DNA of 64,000 bases from Actinokineospora sp. NBRC 105648. Its GTDB lineage: Bacteria; Actinomycetota; Actinomycetes; Mycobacteriales; Pseudonocardiaceae. The notes below the pieces were generated by a model. That model searched no databases, had not been told where the DNA came from, and saw nothing but the letters and a program-made list of their open reading frames with translations. A program made the translations under genes and the position numbers. This document shows positions 16,812 through 25,453 of the stretch, piece after piece. The stretch's first letter is position 1; the number at the start of each line of letters is the position of its first letter. The DNA lies in contig NZ_BSTR01000003.1 in assembly GCF_030269645.1 (NCBI RefSeq), positions 186,001 through 250,000 on the forward strand, written 5' to 3'.

Positions 16812-18733
16812 CGGTGCAGCTCCAACTCCGGGGCGTCGGTGGCGAAGCCGAACACCTGGCCGAAGAACGACAGCTCGGCCTCGTGCGCGGCCGTGATCGA
16901 CTCCGCCCGGCGGAACCCGTGCTGCTCACCGGCGAAGGTCAGGTACGCGTGCGGGACGCCGGTGCCGTCCAGCGCGGCGACGAACCGGTTCGCCTGCTCC
17001 GGCGGGCACACCTCGTCCTCCAGGCCCTGCAGCAGCAGCACCGGACCGGCGAGCCGGTCGACGTGGTTGAGCGGCGAGCGCTCGGCGTAGCGGTCGCGGT
17101 GCTCGGGCAGCGTGCCGACCAGGCCCTCGATGTAGCGGGACTCGAAGTCGTGGCTCTCCGCACCGCCGTCGGCCCACGGCGACAGGTCCAGGATCGGGTA
17201 GCTGATCGCCGCGCAGGCGAACACGTCCACGCTGGTGATCGCCGCCGCCGAGGTCCAGCCCCCGGCGCTGCCGCCCCGGATGGCCAGCCGCGCGCGGTCG
17301 GCGGTCCCCTCCGCGGCCAAGGCGAGGGCGACGGTGGCGCAGTCCTGCACGTCGACGACGCCCCACTGGCCCTTGAGCACCTCGCGGTAGGCGCGGCCGC
17401 GGCCGGTGGAACCGCCGTAGTCCACGGCCACCACACCGAGGCCGCGGCTGGTGAAGTACGCGATCCCCAGGTTCAGCGCCGGGGTGAACTGGCTGGTGGG
17501 GCCACCGTGCGCGATCACCACGTACGGCGGCAGCTCACCCTCGGGCGCGCCGTACTCGGGGTTGGCGGGCGGGAACACGTAGGCGGGGATCTGCCTGCCG
17601 TCCGCACTCGCGAAGAGCCGCTGCTGGGCCACCGGCAGGTACGCCGCGGCGGGCAGCCCGTCACTCGTGGAGAACTCGACCTGCTCACCGGTGGACAGGT
17701 CCAGCCGCACCGCGGTCAGCTCGTGCCGGGTGCTCGCCGCCCGACCGACCACGACACCGTCGGGCCCGGCCGTGACGTCGGACCAGAGCGGGAAGTCGCT
17801 GTCCAGGTCGGTGATCGTCCCGGTGCGCTCGTCGAGGACGGCGGGCCCGCCCGCGCGCAGCACCAGGAACCGGCCCCGGCCCAGCTGGGCGAACCAGCTC
17901 GTGCCCAGCAGCCACATCGGGCCGCCCAGCTCCTCCTCGACCGGCGCCAGGTTGGTCGCCACGCCGTCGAGGCCGATCCGGTACAGGTTCCACCAGCCGG
18001 TCGGGTCGGTCAGCGCCAGCAGCGAGTCCGGCGCCTCCCACTCGACCTGGCAGACCGCCTCGCGGCGCCCGCCCGCGACCACGCGGTGCGGGCCGAGGGT
18101 GCCGTCGTCGAGCACCGCGGCCACGCACAGCTCGGTGCCGTCCCACGGCATGTCCGGGTGGTCCCAGCCCAACCAGGCGGCGTTGCGGCCGTCGGGGGAG
18201 AGCTTGGGCGCGGTCATGAAGTGGTGGCTCGCGCCCAGCACCCGGGTGGCGCCGCCGTCGAGCGGCACGGCGACCAGGTCGCGGCGCACGTCGGTGGACC
18301 CGTCGCCGGTGACGCTCTCCCGGACGCACCACACCTCGGCGTCGCCCGGTCCGGGCTGCAGGTCGGCGTAGCGCAGCCCGTGGTGGCGCTCGGGCTCGGG
18401 GGTGACCGGCGTCGGGGTGTCCGCGCCGGGTTCGAGCAGGTACACCCGCTGGTCGTCCCAGTTGGTGAACAGCACCCGCTCGCCGAGCACGACGTAGGGC
18501 TTCCCGCCGTACTCCTGCACCCGGTTGCGCATGTTCCACGGGGCGGGCAGCACTTCGCGCACGCCGTCGGGGCCGTGGCGCAGCAGGCGCACCCGACCGC
18601 CCTCGGCGGGGACGCTCTCGCCCCACCACACCTCGTCCCCGTGCGCTCGGACCCACGAGGGGGTGTTGCCCGAGCGCGCGACAGCCGCCGCGCTGACCGG
18701 GGAGGGCCACGTACCGTAAGGAGCGATCTTCAC
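16808..18733 (-). CDS. Prolyl oligopeptidase-family (S9) serine peptidase
   Basis: 641 aa from GTG 18733 (protein begins VKIAPYGTWPSPVSAAAVAR, as in relatives); a tandem GTG at 18736 is also possible. A beta-propeller N-terminal two thirds precedes an alpha/beta-hydrolase domain. The catalytic Ser is in RLAIRGGSAGGWTSAAA, the Asp in LLQGLEDEVCPPEQA, and the His in GEQHGFRRAES. No signal peptide is visible, so it acts in the cytoplasm on short peptides. It is translationally coupled to the downstream LD-carboxypeptidase, suggesting joint peptide turnover. Confidence 0.9.
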   Translation of the reverse strand: MKIAPYGTWPSPVSAAAVARSGNTPSWVRAHGDEVWWGESVPAEGGRVRLLRHGPDGVREVLPAPWNMRNRVQEYGGKPYVVLGERVLFTNWDDQRVYLLEPGADTPTPVTPEPERHHGLRYADLQPGPGDAEVWCVRESVTGDGSTDVRRDLVAVPLDGGATRVLGASHHFMTAPKLSPDGRNAAWLGWDHPDMPWDGTELCVAAVLDDGTLGPHRVVAGGRREAVCQVEWEAPDSLLALTDPTGWWNLYRIGLDGVATNLAPVEEELGGPMWLLGTSWFAQLGRGRFLVLRAGGPAVLDERTGTITDLDSDFPLWSDVTAGPDGVVVGRAASTRHELTAVRLDLSTGEQVEFSTSDGLPAAAYLPVAQQRLFASADGRQIPAYVFPPANPEYGAPEGELPPYVVIAHGGPTSQFTPALNLGIAYFTSRGLGVVAVDYGGSTGRGRAYREVLKGQWGVVDVQDCATVALALAAEGTADRARLAIRGGSAGGWTSAAAITSVDVFACAAISYPILDLSPWADGGAESHDFESRYIEGLVGTLPEHRDRYAERSPLNHVDRLAGPVLLLQGLEDEVCPPEQANRFVAALDGTGVPHAYLTFAGEQHGFRRAESITAAHEAELSFFGQVFGFATDAPELELHR

Positions 18734-18848
18734 CACAGGCAGGACCCTACCGACTCCTGGTCGGCGGCCCGATACGGTGGACCCGCGCGGCGACACCGGC
18801 GGGCACGGCCTGCTCGTCGCGGCGAAGTCCCATAAGGTCGGAGGTGCC

Positions 18849-19415
18849 ATGGCCCGTGTCATCCACGTCTTCCGTCAGCCCGACCGCTTCGTAGCCGGAA
18901 CGGTCGGGCAGCCCGGCGACCGCGTCTTCTACCTGCAGGCTGTCGAGAGCGCCCGCACGGTCAGCGTGACGATCGAGAAGCAGCAGGTCGCGGTCCTCGC
19001 CGAGCGCATCGGCTCGCTGCTGGAGGAGGTCCACCGCCGCTTCGGCGCGGAGGTCCCCGACGACGTCCCGCAGGAGGTGGTCGACGCCGACCCGCTGCAG
19101 GTGCCGGTCGAGGAGGAGTTCCGGGTCGGCACCATGGGCCTGGGCTGGGACGCCGAGACCCGCGCGGTGGTCATCGAGCTGCTCGCCGCCACCGAGGGCG
19201 AGGTCGACGAGTCGGTCGTGCTCGACGACACCGACGAGGGCCCGGACGCGGTCCGGGTGTTCCTCTCCCCGGTCGAGGCGCGCGCCTTCGCCGAACGCGC
19301 CGACCGGGTGGTCAACGCCGGCCGCAAGCCGTGCCCGCTGTGCGCGGAGCCGCTGGACCCGGCGGGCCACGTCTGCCCCCGGCAGAACGGGTACCGCCGC
19401 AGCGAAGAGACCTGA
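18849..19415 (+). CDS. DUF3090 family protein
   Basis: 188 aa, ATG after GGAGGTG. It starts MARVIHVFRQPDRFVAGTVG and ends with a short zinc-ribbon-like motif CPLCAEPLDPAGHVCPRQNG, both characteristic of DUF3090. The family is conserved in actinobacteria, usually between a histidine-phosphatase-fold protein and an SCO1664-family gene. The phosphatase gene is not next to it here, but the SCO1664-family gene is, 6 bases downstream. Molecular function is not established. Confidence 0.92.
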   Translation: MARVIHVFRQPDRFVAGTVGQPGDRVFYLQAVESARTVSVTIEKQQVAVLAERIGSLLEEVHRRFGAEVPDDVPQEVVDADPLQVPVEEEFRVGTMGLGWDAETRAVVIELLAATEGEVDESVVLDDTDEGPDAVRVFLSPVEARAFAERADRVVNAGRKPCPLCAEPLDPAGHVCPRQNGYRRSEET

Positions 19416-19421
19416 CCCGCG

Positions 19422-20216
19422 GTGCTGCCCACCGACCCGGACGCCGGGGAGCTCCTGCTGCGCGGGTCGCTGGAGGTCGAGGGACGCCTCGTCGACGCCT
19501 CCAACGCCACCCTGTTCTGCGCCATCGAGGCCGACGGCGTGGCCGCCCAGTGCGTGTACAAGCCGGTGCGCGGCGAGCGGCCGCTGTGGGACTTCCCCGA
19601 CGGCACCCTCGCCGGGCGCGAGGTCGCGGCGTACCTGGTGTGCCGTGCGGCCGGGCTGGACCTGATCCCGCCGACGGTGCTGCGCCCCGGTCCGTTCGGT
19701 CCCGGGATGGTGCAGCTGTGGGTGGACACCAAGGAGGGCGACGACCTGGTCGACGTCCTCGCCCCGGACGAGCTCCCGCCGGGCTGGCGGCCGGTCCTGC
19801 GCGCGCACGACCGCCACGGCGACCCCGCGGTGCTGGCCCACTCCGACGTCGAGCCGGTCGCGTTGATGTCGGCGGTGGACGTCGTGCTCAACAACGCCGA
19901 CCGCAAGGGCGGCCACGTCCTGCACGGCACCGACGGCGGCGTGTACGGGGTGGACCACGGCATCTGCCTGCACCAGGAGAACAAGCTGCGCACGGTGCTG
20001 TGGGGCTGGGCGGGGGAGGCCCTGCCCGACCCGGCCGTCGAGGCCCTGCACACCCTGGACGCGGCGTTGCGGGGTCCGTTGGCGGACACGCTCAACGAGC
20101 ACATCACCCGGCGGGAGGTGGCCGCCCTGCGGTCCCGGACCAAGGCGCTGCTGGCCGCCCCGGTCTACCCGGTGCCCGACGAGGACGGCCGCCCCATCCC
20201 GTGGCCGGCGTTCTGA
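19422..20216 (+). CDS. SCO1664-family protein (PI3/4-kinase-like fold)
   Basis: 264 aa, GTG start 6 bases after the DUF3090 stop. Family hallmarks: N-terminal LLLRGSLEVEGRLVDASNAT, CVYKPVRGERPLWDFPDGTL (candidate nucleotide-binding Lys), DVVLNNADRKGGHVL, and GVYGVDHGICLHQENKLRTV. The last two resemble the HxxN / D-x-G catalytic and metal loops of PI3/4K and HipA-like kinases. Substrate is unknown. The pairing with DUF3090 is conserved and suggests a joint pathway. Confidence 0.9.
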   Translation: MLPTDPDAGELLLRGSLEVEGRLVDASNATLFCAIEADGVAAQCVYKPVRGERPLWDFPDGTLAGREVAAYLVCRAAGLDLIPPTVLRPGPFGPGMVQLWVDTKEGDDLVDVLAPDELPPGWRPVLRAHDRHGDPAVLAHSDVEPVALMSAVDVVLNNADRKGGHVLHGTDGGVYGVDHGICLHQENKLRTVLWGWAGEALPDPAVEALHTLDAALRGPLADTLNEHITRREVAALRSRTKALLAAPVYPVPDEDGRPIPWPAF

Positions 20217-20222
20217 CCGGCG

Positions 20223-20777
20223 CTACGACAGCGGGTACGGCAGTACGTAGGCCTCGACGCGCACGAAGCTGTAGCCCGCGTTGACGGCGTCGGCGTAGCC
20301 CTGGGCGGTCGCGGTGGACAGGTTGTCCTGGGTGACCGGGTTCCACAGGGTGTACAGGGGGACCGTGCCGTTGGCCTGGTACGGAAAGGCGTAACCCTCC
20401 ACGCGCACCCGGACGTAGCCCGCCACGACCGCCGACCAGTTGCCGTCAGGGCTCGCCGCGAGGAAGTTGTCACCGCGACCCGCGTGCCAGTACTGGTACA
20501 GCGCGACGGTTCCCTGCACGGGGAAGATGAACGCGTTGCCCTCCATGGAGCGCTGCCGGTAACCGGAGTTGCGGGCGTCGGAGTCACCGGCGAGGGTGCC
20601 CGAGACCATCGCGTCGCCGCGATCGGGGTTCCACCAGGTCACCAACCAGGTGACACCGGGCGGGTTCTGGGCCGCGGCGGTGGCGGGCGCGGCGACCGAC
20701 AGGGAGAGCAGGCAGGCCAGCACGGTCGCGATGCGACGGAACCGGCGGCGAGTGCGCGAAGTGGACACACCCGGCAT
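20223..20777 (-). CDS. Secreted protein with three DUF5648-like repeats
   Basis: About 184 aa. An N-terminal Arg-rich stretch precedes a hydrophobic core (IATVLACLLSLSVAAPATAA) ending in A-x-A, a Sec signal peptide. The mature part has three imperfect repeats of about 45 residues. Each carries W/Y-N/H-x2-R/T-x-D, an A-rich helix, G-Y and a final E-x-Y/F-x-F/L-P (for example LYQYWHAGRGDNFLAASP and VRVEGYAFPYQANGTVPLY). This layout occurs in DUF5648 domains beside secreted enzymes. Start is uncertain between 20777, 20768 and 20813. Role is unknown. Confidence 0.7.
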   Translation of the reverse strand: MPGVSTSRTRRRFRRIATVLACLLSLSVAAPATAAAQNPPGVTWLVTWWNPDRGDAMVSGTLAGDSDARNSGYRQRSMEGNAFIFPVQGTVALYQYWHAGRGDNFLAASPDGNWSAVVAGYVRVRVEGYAFPYQANGTVPLYTLWNPVTQDNLSTATAQGYADAVNAGYSFVRVEAYVLPYPLS

Positions 20778-20852
20778 CTCGACCACAGTGGAATGTCCGT
20801 TTCGCCCTGTCACCCGATCAGCCCAACGCCCGCCTGGTCAGAGCCCCTGTGC

Positions 20853-22136
20853 TCAGGCGCCCCACCGCGCGAACGCCTCCCGCACGTCGCGGGGTGAGTG
20901 CTCCAGCGCGGCCCGGTCGGGTTCGGCCGCGGTGACGCGCGGCAGGTGGATGATCAGGTCGTAGGCGTCCGCGGCGTTCGACTCGACGTAGAAGGTGCCG
21001 AAACGCTGGTGCGCCACGGCCCGGACGGCGCTCAGGTCGGCGGGGGACAGGGTGCGCAGGTCGGTCGCGAAGGGGCCGTCGTGGCAGGAGGCGGCCATGA
21101 GGGCGTCGAGGCTGCCGGGCCGGGGCACGTCCATCTCCTCGAAGAGGGTGCCCCCGAAGAAGTCGGTGCTCAGGGTTTGCCCGGTACCCGTGGTCGTGCC
21201 GATGACGAGGTAGTCCGCGCCCAACCGGTCGGCGAGGTGCGTACCCGCCGTCGCGGCCGGGGCCAACCCGGGCATGGCGACCGGGCCGCGGTGCAGGTGT
21301 CCGTTGTGGGCGGCCAAGACGACGCGGTCCTCCCGGCGCAGGATCCAGTCGACGGTGTCGGCGATCGCGGCCTCGCGGGTGAGCATCATGGCGCGCTGGT
21401 CGCCGCGGGCCAGTTCGCGGAAGACGGCGTCGAGTGCGACGGTCAGGTGCAACGACTGGAGAGCGCGGTCGTAGCCGGTGGCGCGGCGGGGGTAGTCGGT
21501 GCGGTGGGCCGTCATCCGGGCGGTGAGGTCGGCCAGGCCCGCCGTGAGCGCGTTCCTGGCCCCGACCGGGAGATCGCCGTAAGCGGCGAAGGTGGCGGGG
21601 ATCGCGAACGCCGAGCTCGCGGCGAAGGCGGCGGCCGTCTCGCGGATTGCGGGATCGGGCACGAACCCCGGGTCCGCGCGCGCCAGGTAGGCGTACACCG
21701 CGTCGATGCCGGGCAGCAGGGACGCGTTCGAGCCCGGGGTGTCGATGCCGTACAGGCGGGGGGTCTCGTGGTGCTGCCGCATCCACCGCAGGTGCTCGCC
21801 CATCGGCGTCCACAGCCCCATGAGCGATGTCATGCCCTCGGCCATGACCCGGCCGAGCTCGTCCGCACCGCCCTGGATCCACCTGTCGACCTGAACACCC
21901 TCGACGAAGCCTGACTCCACGGCGTACGCGCCGAACCCGTGCCGCTCGACCAGGTAGCGCAGCAGGCGGTGGCGGAGTTGGTAGGACTCGCGGTTGTAGT
22001 GCGCGCTCTCGCCGATCGCCACCACGCGGGCGTCGCCGATGGCCGCGCCCAGCCAGTCGAGGTCGTCGAGCGGGTCTGCGGGCTCGAGCGTGCGCAATCG
22101 CGTCACCGCTCGCTCGCTCAGCTGGTCCACTGCCAT
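20853..22136 (-). CDS. Erythromycin-esterase family hydrolase
   Basis: 427 aa, ATG 22136 after a G-rich ribosome-binding site. Family motifs: VVAIGESAHYNRESYQLRHR (catalytic-site E and H), GFGAYAVESGFVEG, YGIDTPG, and VVLAAHNGHLHRG (active-site H). Erm-esterase-like proteins include macrolide esterases (Ere) and the succinoglycan-biosynthesis type; most environmental members have no proven substrate. It is divergent from an HTH regulator, with a palindrome between them, suggesting the regulator controls it. Confidence 0.85.
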   Translation of the reverse strand: MAVDQLSERAVTRLRTLEPADPLDDLDWLGAAIGDARVVAIGESAHYNRESYQLRHRLLRYLVERHGFGAYAVESGFVEGVQVDRWIQGGADELGRVMAEGMTSLMGLWTPMGEHLRWMRQHHETPRLYGIDTPGSNASLLPGIDAVYAYLARADPGFVPDPAIRETAAAFAASSAFAIPATFAAYGDLPVGARNALTAGLADLTARMTAHRTDYPRRATGYDRALQSLHLTVALDAVFRELARGDQRAMMLTREAAIADTVDWILRREDRVVLAAHNGHLHRGPVAMPGLAPAATAGTHLADRLGADYLVIGTTTGTGQTLSTDFFGGTLFEEMDVPRPGSLDALMAASCHDGPFATDLRTLSPADLSAVRAVAHQRFGTFYVESNAADAYDLIIHLPRVTAAEPDRAALEHSPRDVREAFARWGA

Positions 22137-22145
22137 CGCGCCCCC

Positions 22146-22163
22146 GTTTCCATTTTTGGAAAC
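22146..22163. promoter_or_regulatory. Palindromic operator between the esterase and the HTH regulator
   Basis: GTTTCCA and TGGAAAC arms around TTTT, a perfect 7-bp dyad with an AT-rich centre. It lies in the 53-base gap between two divergent start codons, placed to control both promoters. Confidence 0.7.
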
Positions 22164-22189
22164 GGTATCAGATGTGGGATCATGGCGGC

Positions 22190-22732
22190 GTGGACACGCT
22201 TGACCTGCTGCTGCACCCGGTTCGCCTGCGCGTCGTGCACACCTTCTCCGGTGACCGCACACGCACGACGACCGACCTGTGCGTCGCGCTGCCCGACGTC
22301 CCCAAGACCACCGTGTACCGGCACGTCGGACTGCTGGCGGACGCGGGCGTGCTGGAGGTCGTCGACGAGCGGCGGGTGCACGGCGCCGTCGAGCGCCACT
22401 ACCGGTTACGCCGCGACCAGGCGGGCATCGACGCCGAACTGGCCGCGGCGATGTCACCCGCCGACCACCGCCGCGGGTTCGCCGCGGCCATGGCGGCCCT
22501 GCACGCGGAGTTCAACGCCTACCTCGACCGCGAAGGCGCCGACCCGACCGCCGATTCCGCGGGCTACCGGCAGGCCACCCTGTGGCTGAACCAAGACGAA
22601 CTCGCCGGGATGATCACCGTCCTGCGCGGCCTGTTCGCCGATCTGGCGGACAACGAGCCCACCCGCGGGCGCAGCCCCTACCTGGTGAGCCCGATCTTCT
22701 TCCCGACCGGGGGACCGCCCGCGAGCGGCTGA
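22190..22732 (+). CDS. ArsR-type helix-turn-helix transcriptional regulator
   Basis: 180 aa from GTG 22190; an in-frame ATG at 22172 is possible. The winged helix is at about residues 2-75: DTLDLLLHPVRLRVVHTFSG, the recognition helix in DVPKTTVYRHVGLLADAGVL, and a wing VVDERRVHGAVERHYRL. The C-terminal part (HRRGFAAAMAALHAEFNAYL) is a dimerisation/effector region of unknown ligand. Divergence from the esterase gene and the palindrome between them suggest autoregulation and control of the esterase. Confidence 0.85.
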   Translation: MDTLDLLLHPVRLRVVHTFSGDRTRTTTDLCVALPDVPKTTVYRHVGLLADAGVLEVVDERRVHGAVERHYRLRRDQAGIDAELAAAMSPADHRRGFAAAMAALHAEFNAYLDREGADPTADSAGYRQATLWLNQDELAGMITVLRGLFADLADNEPTRGRSPYLVSPIFFPTGGPPASG

Positions 22733-22844
22733 CCACCCCCGCACCGTCCAATGTGGATGGCGGTCGGGCCGGCGCACCCGAGACTTCCCCTCCGACGGCG
22801 CGCCGCGCGCCGCCCGGACGGGTGATCTCGCTAGCGTGGCCGCC

Positions 22845-23660
22845 GTGCGCTCCAACGACTACGGCGACATCCTCTCCGGCAGGCCGCGCAAGCAGGTCCC
22901 GGAGGTCACCGCCGAGACCGGTCTCGTGGTGGAGGACCCCGCCAGTGGCTTCTGCGGGGCGGTGGTGCGGTTCGAGTACGGCAACGTGGTGCTCGAGGAC
23001 CGGCACGGCCGCCACCGGCTCTTCCCGCTGACCCCGGCCGGGTTCCTCGTCGACGGCCGCCCGGTGACCCTGGTGCGCCCCAAGGCCGCCGCGCCGACGG
23101 CGCGCACGGTGTCGGCTTCGGGGTCGGTGCGGGTGGACGGGCTGCGGGCCCGCACCGCGCGGGAGAGCCGGATCTGGGTGGAGGGCATCCACGACGCCGA
23201 GTTGGTCGAGCGGGTGTGGGGGCACGACCTGCGAGTGGAGGGCGTGGTCGTGGAGCCGCTGCAGGGCATCGACCACCTCGCCGAGCGGGTCGAGGAGTTC
23301 GGCACCGGACCCGGTCGGCGGCTGGGTGTGCTGGTGGACCACCTGGTCGCCGGCAGCAAGGAGTCCCGCATCGTCGACGCGCTCGGCGACGAGAATGTCC
23401 TGGTCACCGGCCACCCCTACGTCGACGTGTGGGAGGCGGTCAAACCCTCGGTCCTCGGGATCGCGGCCTGGCCCCGGGTCCCGCGCGGCGTAGCGTGGAA
23501 GGACGGGGTGTGCGCGGCCCTGGGCTGGGGCGACCCGGCCGACGGGTGGCGGCGGGTGCGTGCCGCGGTCACCGGGTTCCGCGACCTCGAACCGCCGCTG
23601 GTCGGCGCGGTCGAGCGGTTGATCGACTTCGTCACCGACCCCGGCGGGGAGATCGGGTGA
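22845..23660 (+). CDS. DUF3097 family protein
   Basis: 271 aa. It starts VRSNDYGDILSGRPRKQVPE and has the family's N-terminal beta domain (VVRFEYGNVVLEDRHGRHRL) and a Toprim-like C-terminal part: IWVEGIHDAELVERVWG, GVLVDHLVAGSKESRIV, and ENVLVTGHPYVDVWEAV. TAGCGT lies 7 bases before the GTG, a leaderless start; GTG 22836 is the alternative. It is conserved in actinobacteria with no proven function. Acidic Toprim-type residues suggest a nucleic-acid or nucleotide activity (inference). Confidence 0.88.
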   Translation: MRSNDYGDILSGRPRKQVPEVTAETGLVVEDPASGFCGAVVRFEYGNVVLEDRHGRHRLFPLTPAGFLVDGRPVTLVRPKAAAPTARTVSASGSVRVDGLRARTARESRIWVEGIHDAELVERVWGHDLRVEGVVVEPLQGIDHLAERVEEFGTGPGRRLGVLVDHLVAGSKESRIVDALGDENVLVTGHPYVDVWEAVKPSVLGIAAWPRVPRGVAWKDGVCAALGWGDPADGWRRVRAAVTGFRDLEPPLVGAVERLIDFVTDPGGEIG

Positions 23661-23700
23661 TCGACCCCGCGACCCGCGGGTGATCTGCGAGGATGGCGAC

Positions 23701-24129
23701 ATGGCGGCACTGATCTGGCTCATCGGCGGGGTGCTGCTGATGGTGGCGGAGGTCCTCTCCGGCGACTTCGTGCTGCTGATGCTGGGCGCCGCCGCGCTGG
23801 GGGGCGCGGGAGCGGAGTACCTGTTCGGCAACGCGGGCATCAGCGTGGCGGTGTTCTCCCTGGTGGCACTGGGGTTGACCACGGTCGCGCGGCCGGTCCT
23901 CAAGCGGCGCCTGCACGGCGCGCACGTGCCGGACAACGTCGCCGCGCTGGTCGGCGCGACGGCGACGGTGACCGTGTCGGTGGACCAGCACGGTGGGCGG
24001 GTGAAGCTGCGCGGCCAGGAGTGGTCGGCGCGCACGCTCGACGCCACCCAGGTGATCGAGCCGGGCACCGCGGTGACCGTCATGGAGATCTCGGGAGCGA
24101 CCGCGGTCGTGTGGGCGGACCACGCCTGA
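23701..24129 (+). CDS. NfeD-family membrane protein
   Basis: 142 aa. Three hydrophobic segments within the first 80 residues (ALIWLIGGVLLMVAEVL; LLMLGAAALGGAGAEYL; AVFSLVALGLTTVA) precede the soluble OB-fold NfeD domain (ALVGATATVTVSVDQHGGRV to PGTAVTVMEISGATAVV). NfeD proteins pair with stomatin/SPFH proteins in membrane microdomains. The SPFH gene follows 25 bases later, the same arrangement as mycobacterial Rv1487-Rv1488. Confidence 0.92.
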   Translation: MAALIWLIGGVLLMVAEVLSGDFVLLMLGAAALGGAGAEYLFGNAGISVAVFSLVALGLTTVARPVLKRRLHGAHVPDNVAALVGATATVTVSVDQHGGRVKLRGQEWSARTLDATQVIEPGTAVTVMEISGATAVVWADHA

Positions 24130-24154
24130 ACCCGGTCGGAGTTGGAGGAGACAG

Positions 24155-25390
24155 ATGAGCGTGCCGTTGATCGTGACGATCGTGGTGGCGCTGTTCGTGC
24201 TCACGGTCGTACTGAAGTCGATCAAGGTGATCCCGCAGGCGCAGTCCGCGGTGATCGAGCGGCTGGGCCGGTTCCGGACGGTGGCCGAACCGGGCCTGAA
24301 CTTCCTGGTCCCGTTCTTCGACCGGATCCGGGCCAGGATCGACCTGCGCGAACAGGTGGTCTCGTTCCCGCCGCAGCCGGTGATCACCCAGGACAACCTG
24401 ACCGTCTCGATAGACACGGTCGTCTACTTCCAGGTGACCGACTCGCGCGCCGCGGTCTACGAGATCGCCAACTACATCATCGCCGTGGAGCAGCTGACCA
24501 CGACGACCCTGCGCAACGTCGTCGGCGGGATGAGCCTGGAGGAGACCCTCACCTCCCGCGACCACATCAACGGCCAGCTGCGCGGCGTCCTCGACGAGGA
24601 GACCGGCCGCTGGGGCATCCGGGTGGCCCGGGTCGAGCTCAAGGCGATCGACCCGCCACCGTCCATCCAGGACTCGATGGAGAAGCAGATGCGCGCCGAC
24701 CGCGAGAAGCGCGCGATCATCCTCACCGCGGAGGGCCAGCGCGAGGCGGCCATCAAGACCGCCGAGGGCCAGAAGCAGAGCCAGATCCTCTACGCCGAGG
24801 GCGCCAAGCAGGCCACCATCATGGCCGCCGAGGCCGACCGGCAGTCCCGCATCCTCAAGGCCCAGGGTGAGCGCGCCGCGCAGTTCCTGCAGGCGCAGGG
24901 CCAGGCCAAGGCCATCGAGAAGGTGTTCGCCGCGATCAAGGCGGGCCGCCCGACCCCGGAGGTGCTGGCCTACCAGTACCTGCAGACCCTGCCGGAGATG
25001 GCCCGCGGCGACGCGAACAAGGTGTGGATGATCCCCACCGACTTCGGCAAGGCGCTGGAGGGCTTCGCCCGCCAGTTCGGCATCAAGAGCGACGACGGCG
25101 TCTTCCGCTACGAGGCCCCCACCGAACCGGCCGCCACCACGTCCGCGTCCGACGACGACGTGGAGGACTGGTTCGACACCTCCACCGACCCCAAGATCGC
25201 CGAAGCGGTCCGCGCGGCCGAGGCGGTGGCCCGCAAGGAGGTCGACGCCCCGCTGGTGCCGCCGGTCCCTCCCGTCCCGCCGGTGCCGTCCCTGCGGGCG
25301 CCCGAGCCGACCCCGGCACCCACCCCGCAGCAGCCCGACGTGGAGCGGACGGTGGCGATCACCCCGCCGCCGCGCCCCGACCTCAGGTAG
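24155..25390 (+). CDS. SPFH/band 7 (stomatin-prohibitin) membrane scaffold protein
   Basis: 411 aa, ATG after GGAGGAG. An N-terminal membrane anchor (LIVTIVVALFVLTVVLKSI) is followed by the SPFH domain (VIERLGRFRTVAEPGLNFLV; VVSFPPQPVITQDNLTVSID). A long Ala/Glu/Gln coiled coil comes next (ADREKRAIILTAEGQREAAI, repeated EGxKQ units), then a proline-rich C-terminus (VPPVPPVPPVPSLRAPEPTP). It organises membrane microdomains together with the upstream NfeD protein. A hairpin follows the gene. Confidence 0.93.
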   Translation: MSVPLIVTIVVALFVLTVVLKSIKVIPQAQSAVIERLGRFRTVAEPGLNFLVPFFDRIRARIDLREQVVSFPPQPVITQDNLTVSIDTVVYFQVTDSRAAVYEIANYIIAVEQLTTTTLRNVVGGMSLEETLTSRDHINGQLRGVLDEETGRWGIRVARVELKAIDPPPSIQDSMEKQMRADREKRAIILTAEGQREAAIKTAEGQKQSQILYAEGAKQATIMAAEADRQSRILKAQGERAAQFLQAQGQAKAIEKVFAAIKAGRPTPEVLAYQYLQTLPEMARGDANKVWMIPTDFGKALEGFARQFGIKSDDGVFRYEAPTEPAATTSASDDDVEDWFDTSTDPKIAEAVRAAEAVARKEVDAPLVPPVPPVPPVPSLRAPEPTPAPTPQQPDVERTVAITPPPRPDLR

Positions 25391-25411
25391 CCGTGAAGGC
25401 AGCCATGACAG

Positions 25412-25450
25412 CGAACGGCCCCGGTGCGCATGCCGCACCGGGGCCGTTCG
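25412..25450. terminator. Bidirectional hairpin between the SPFH gene and the methyltransferase
   Basis: Perfect 17-bp stem (arm CGAACGGCCCCGGTGCG) with a 5-base loop, between two convergent stop codons. Confidence 0.85.
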
Positions 25451-25453
25451 TCA

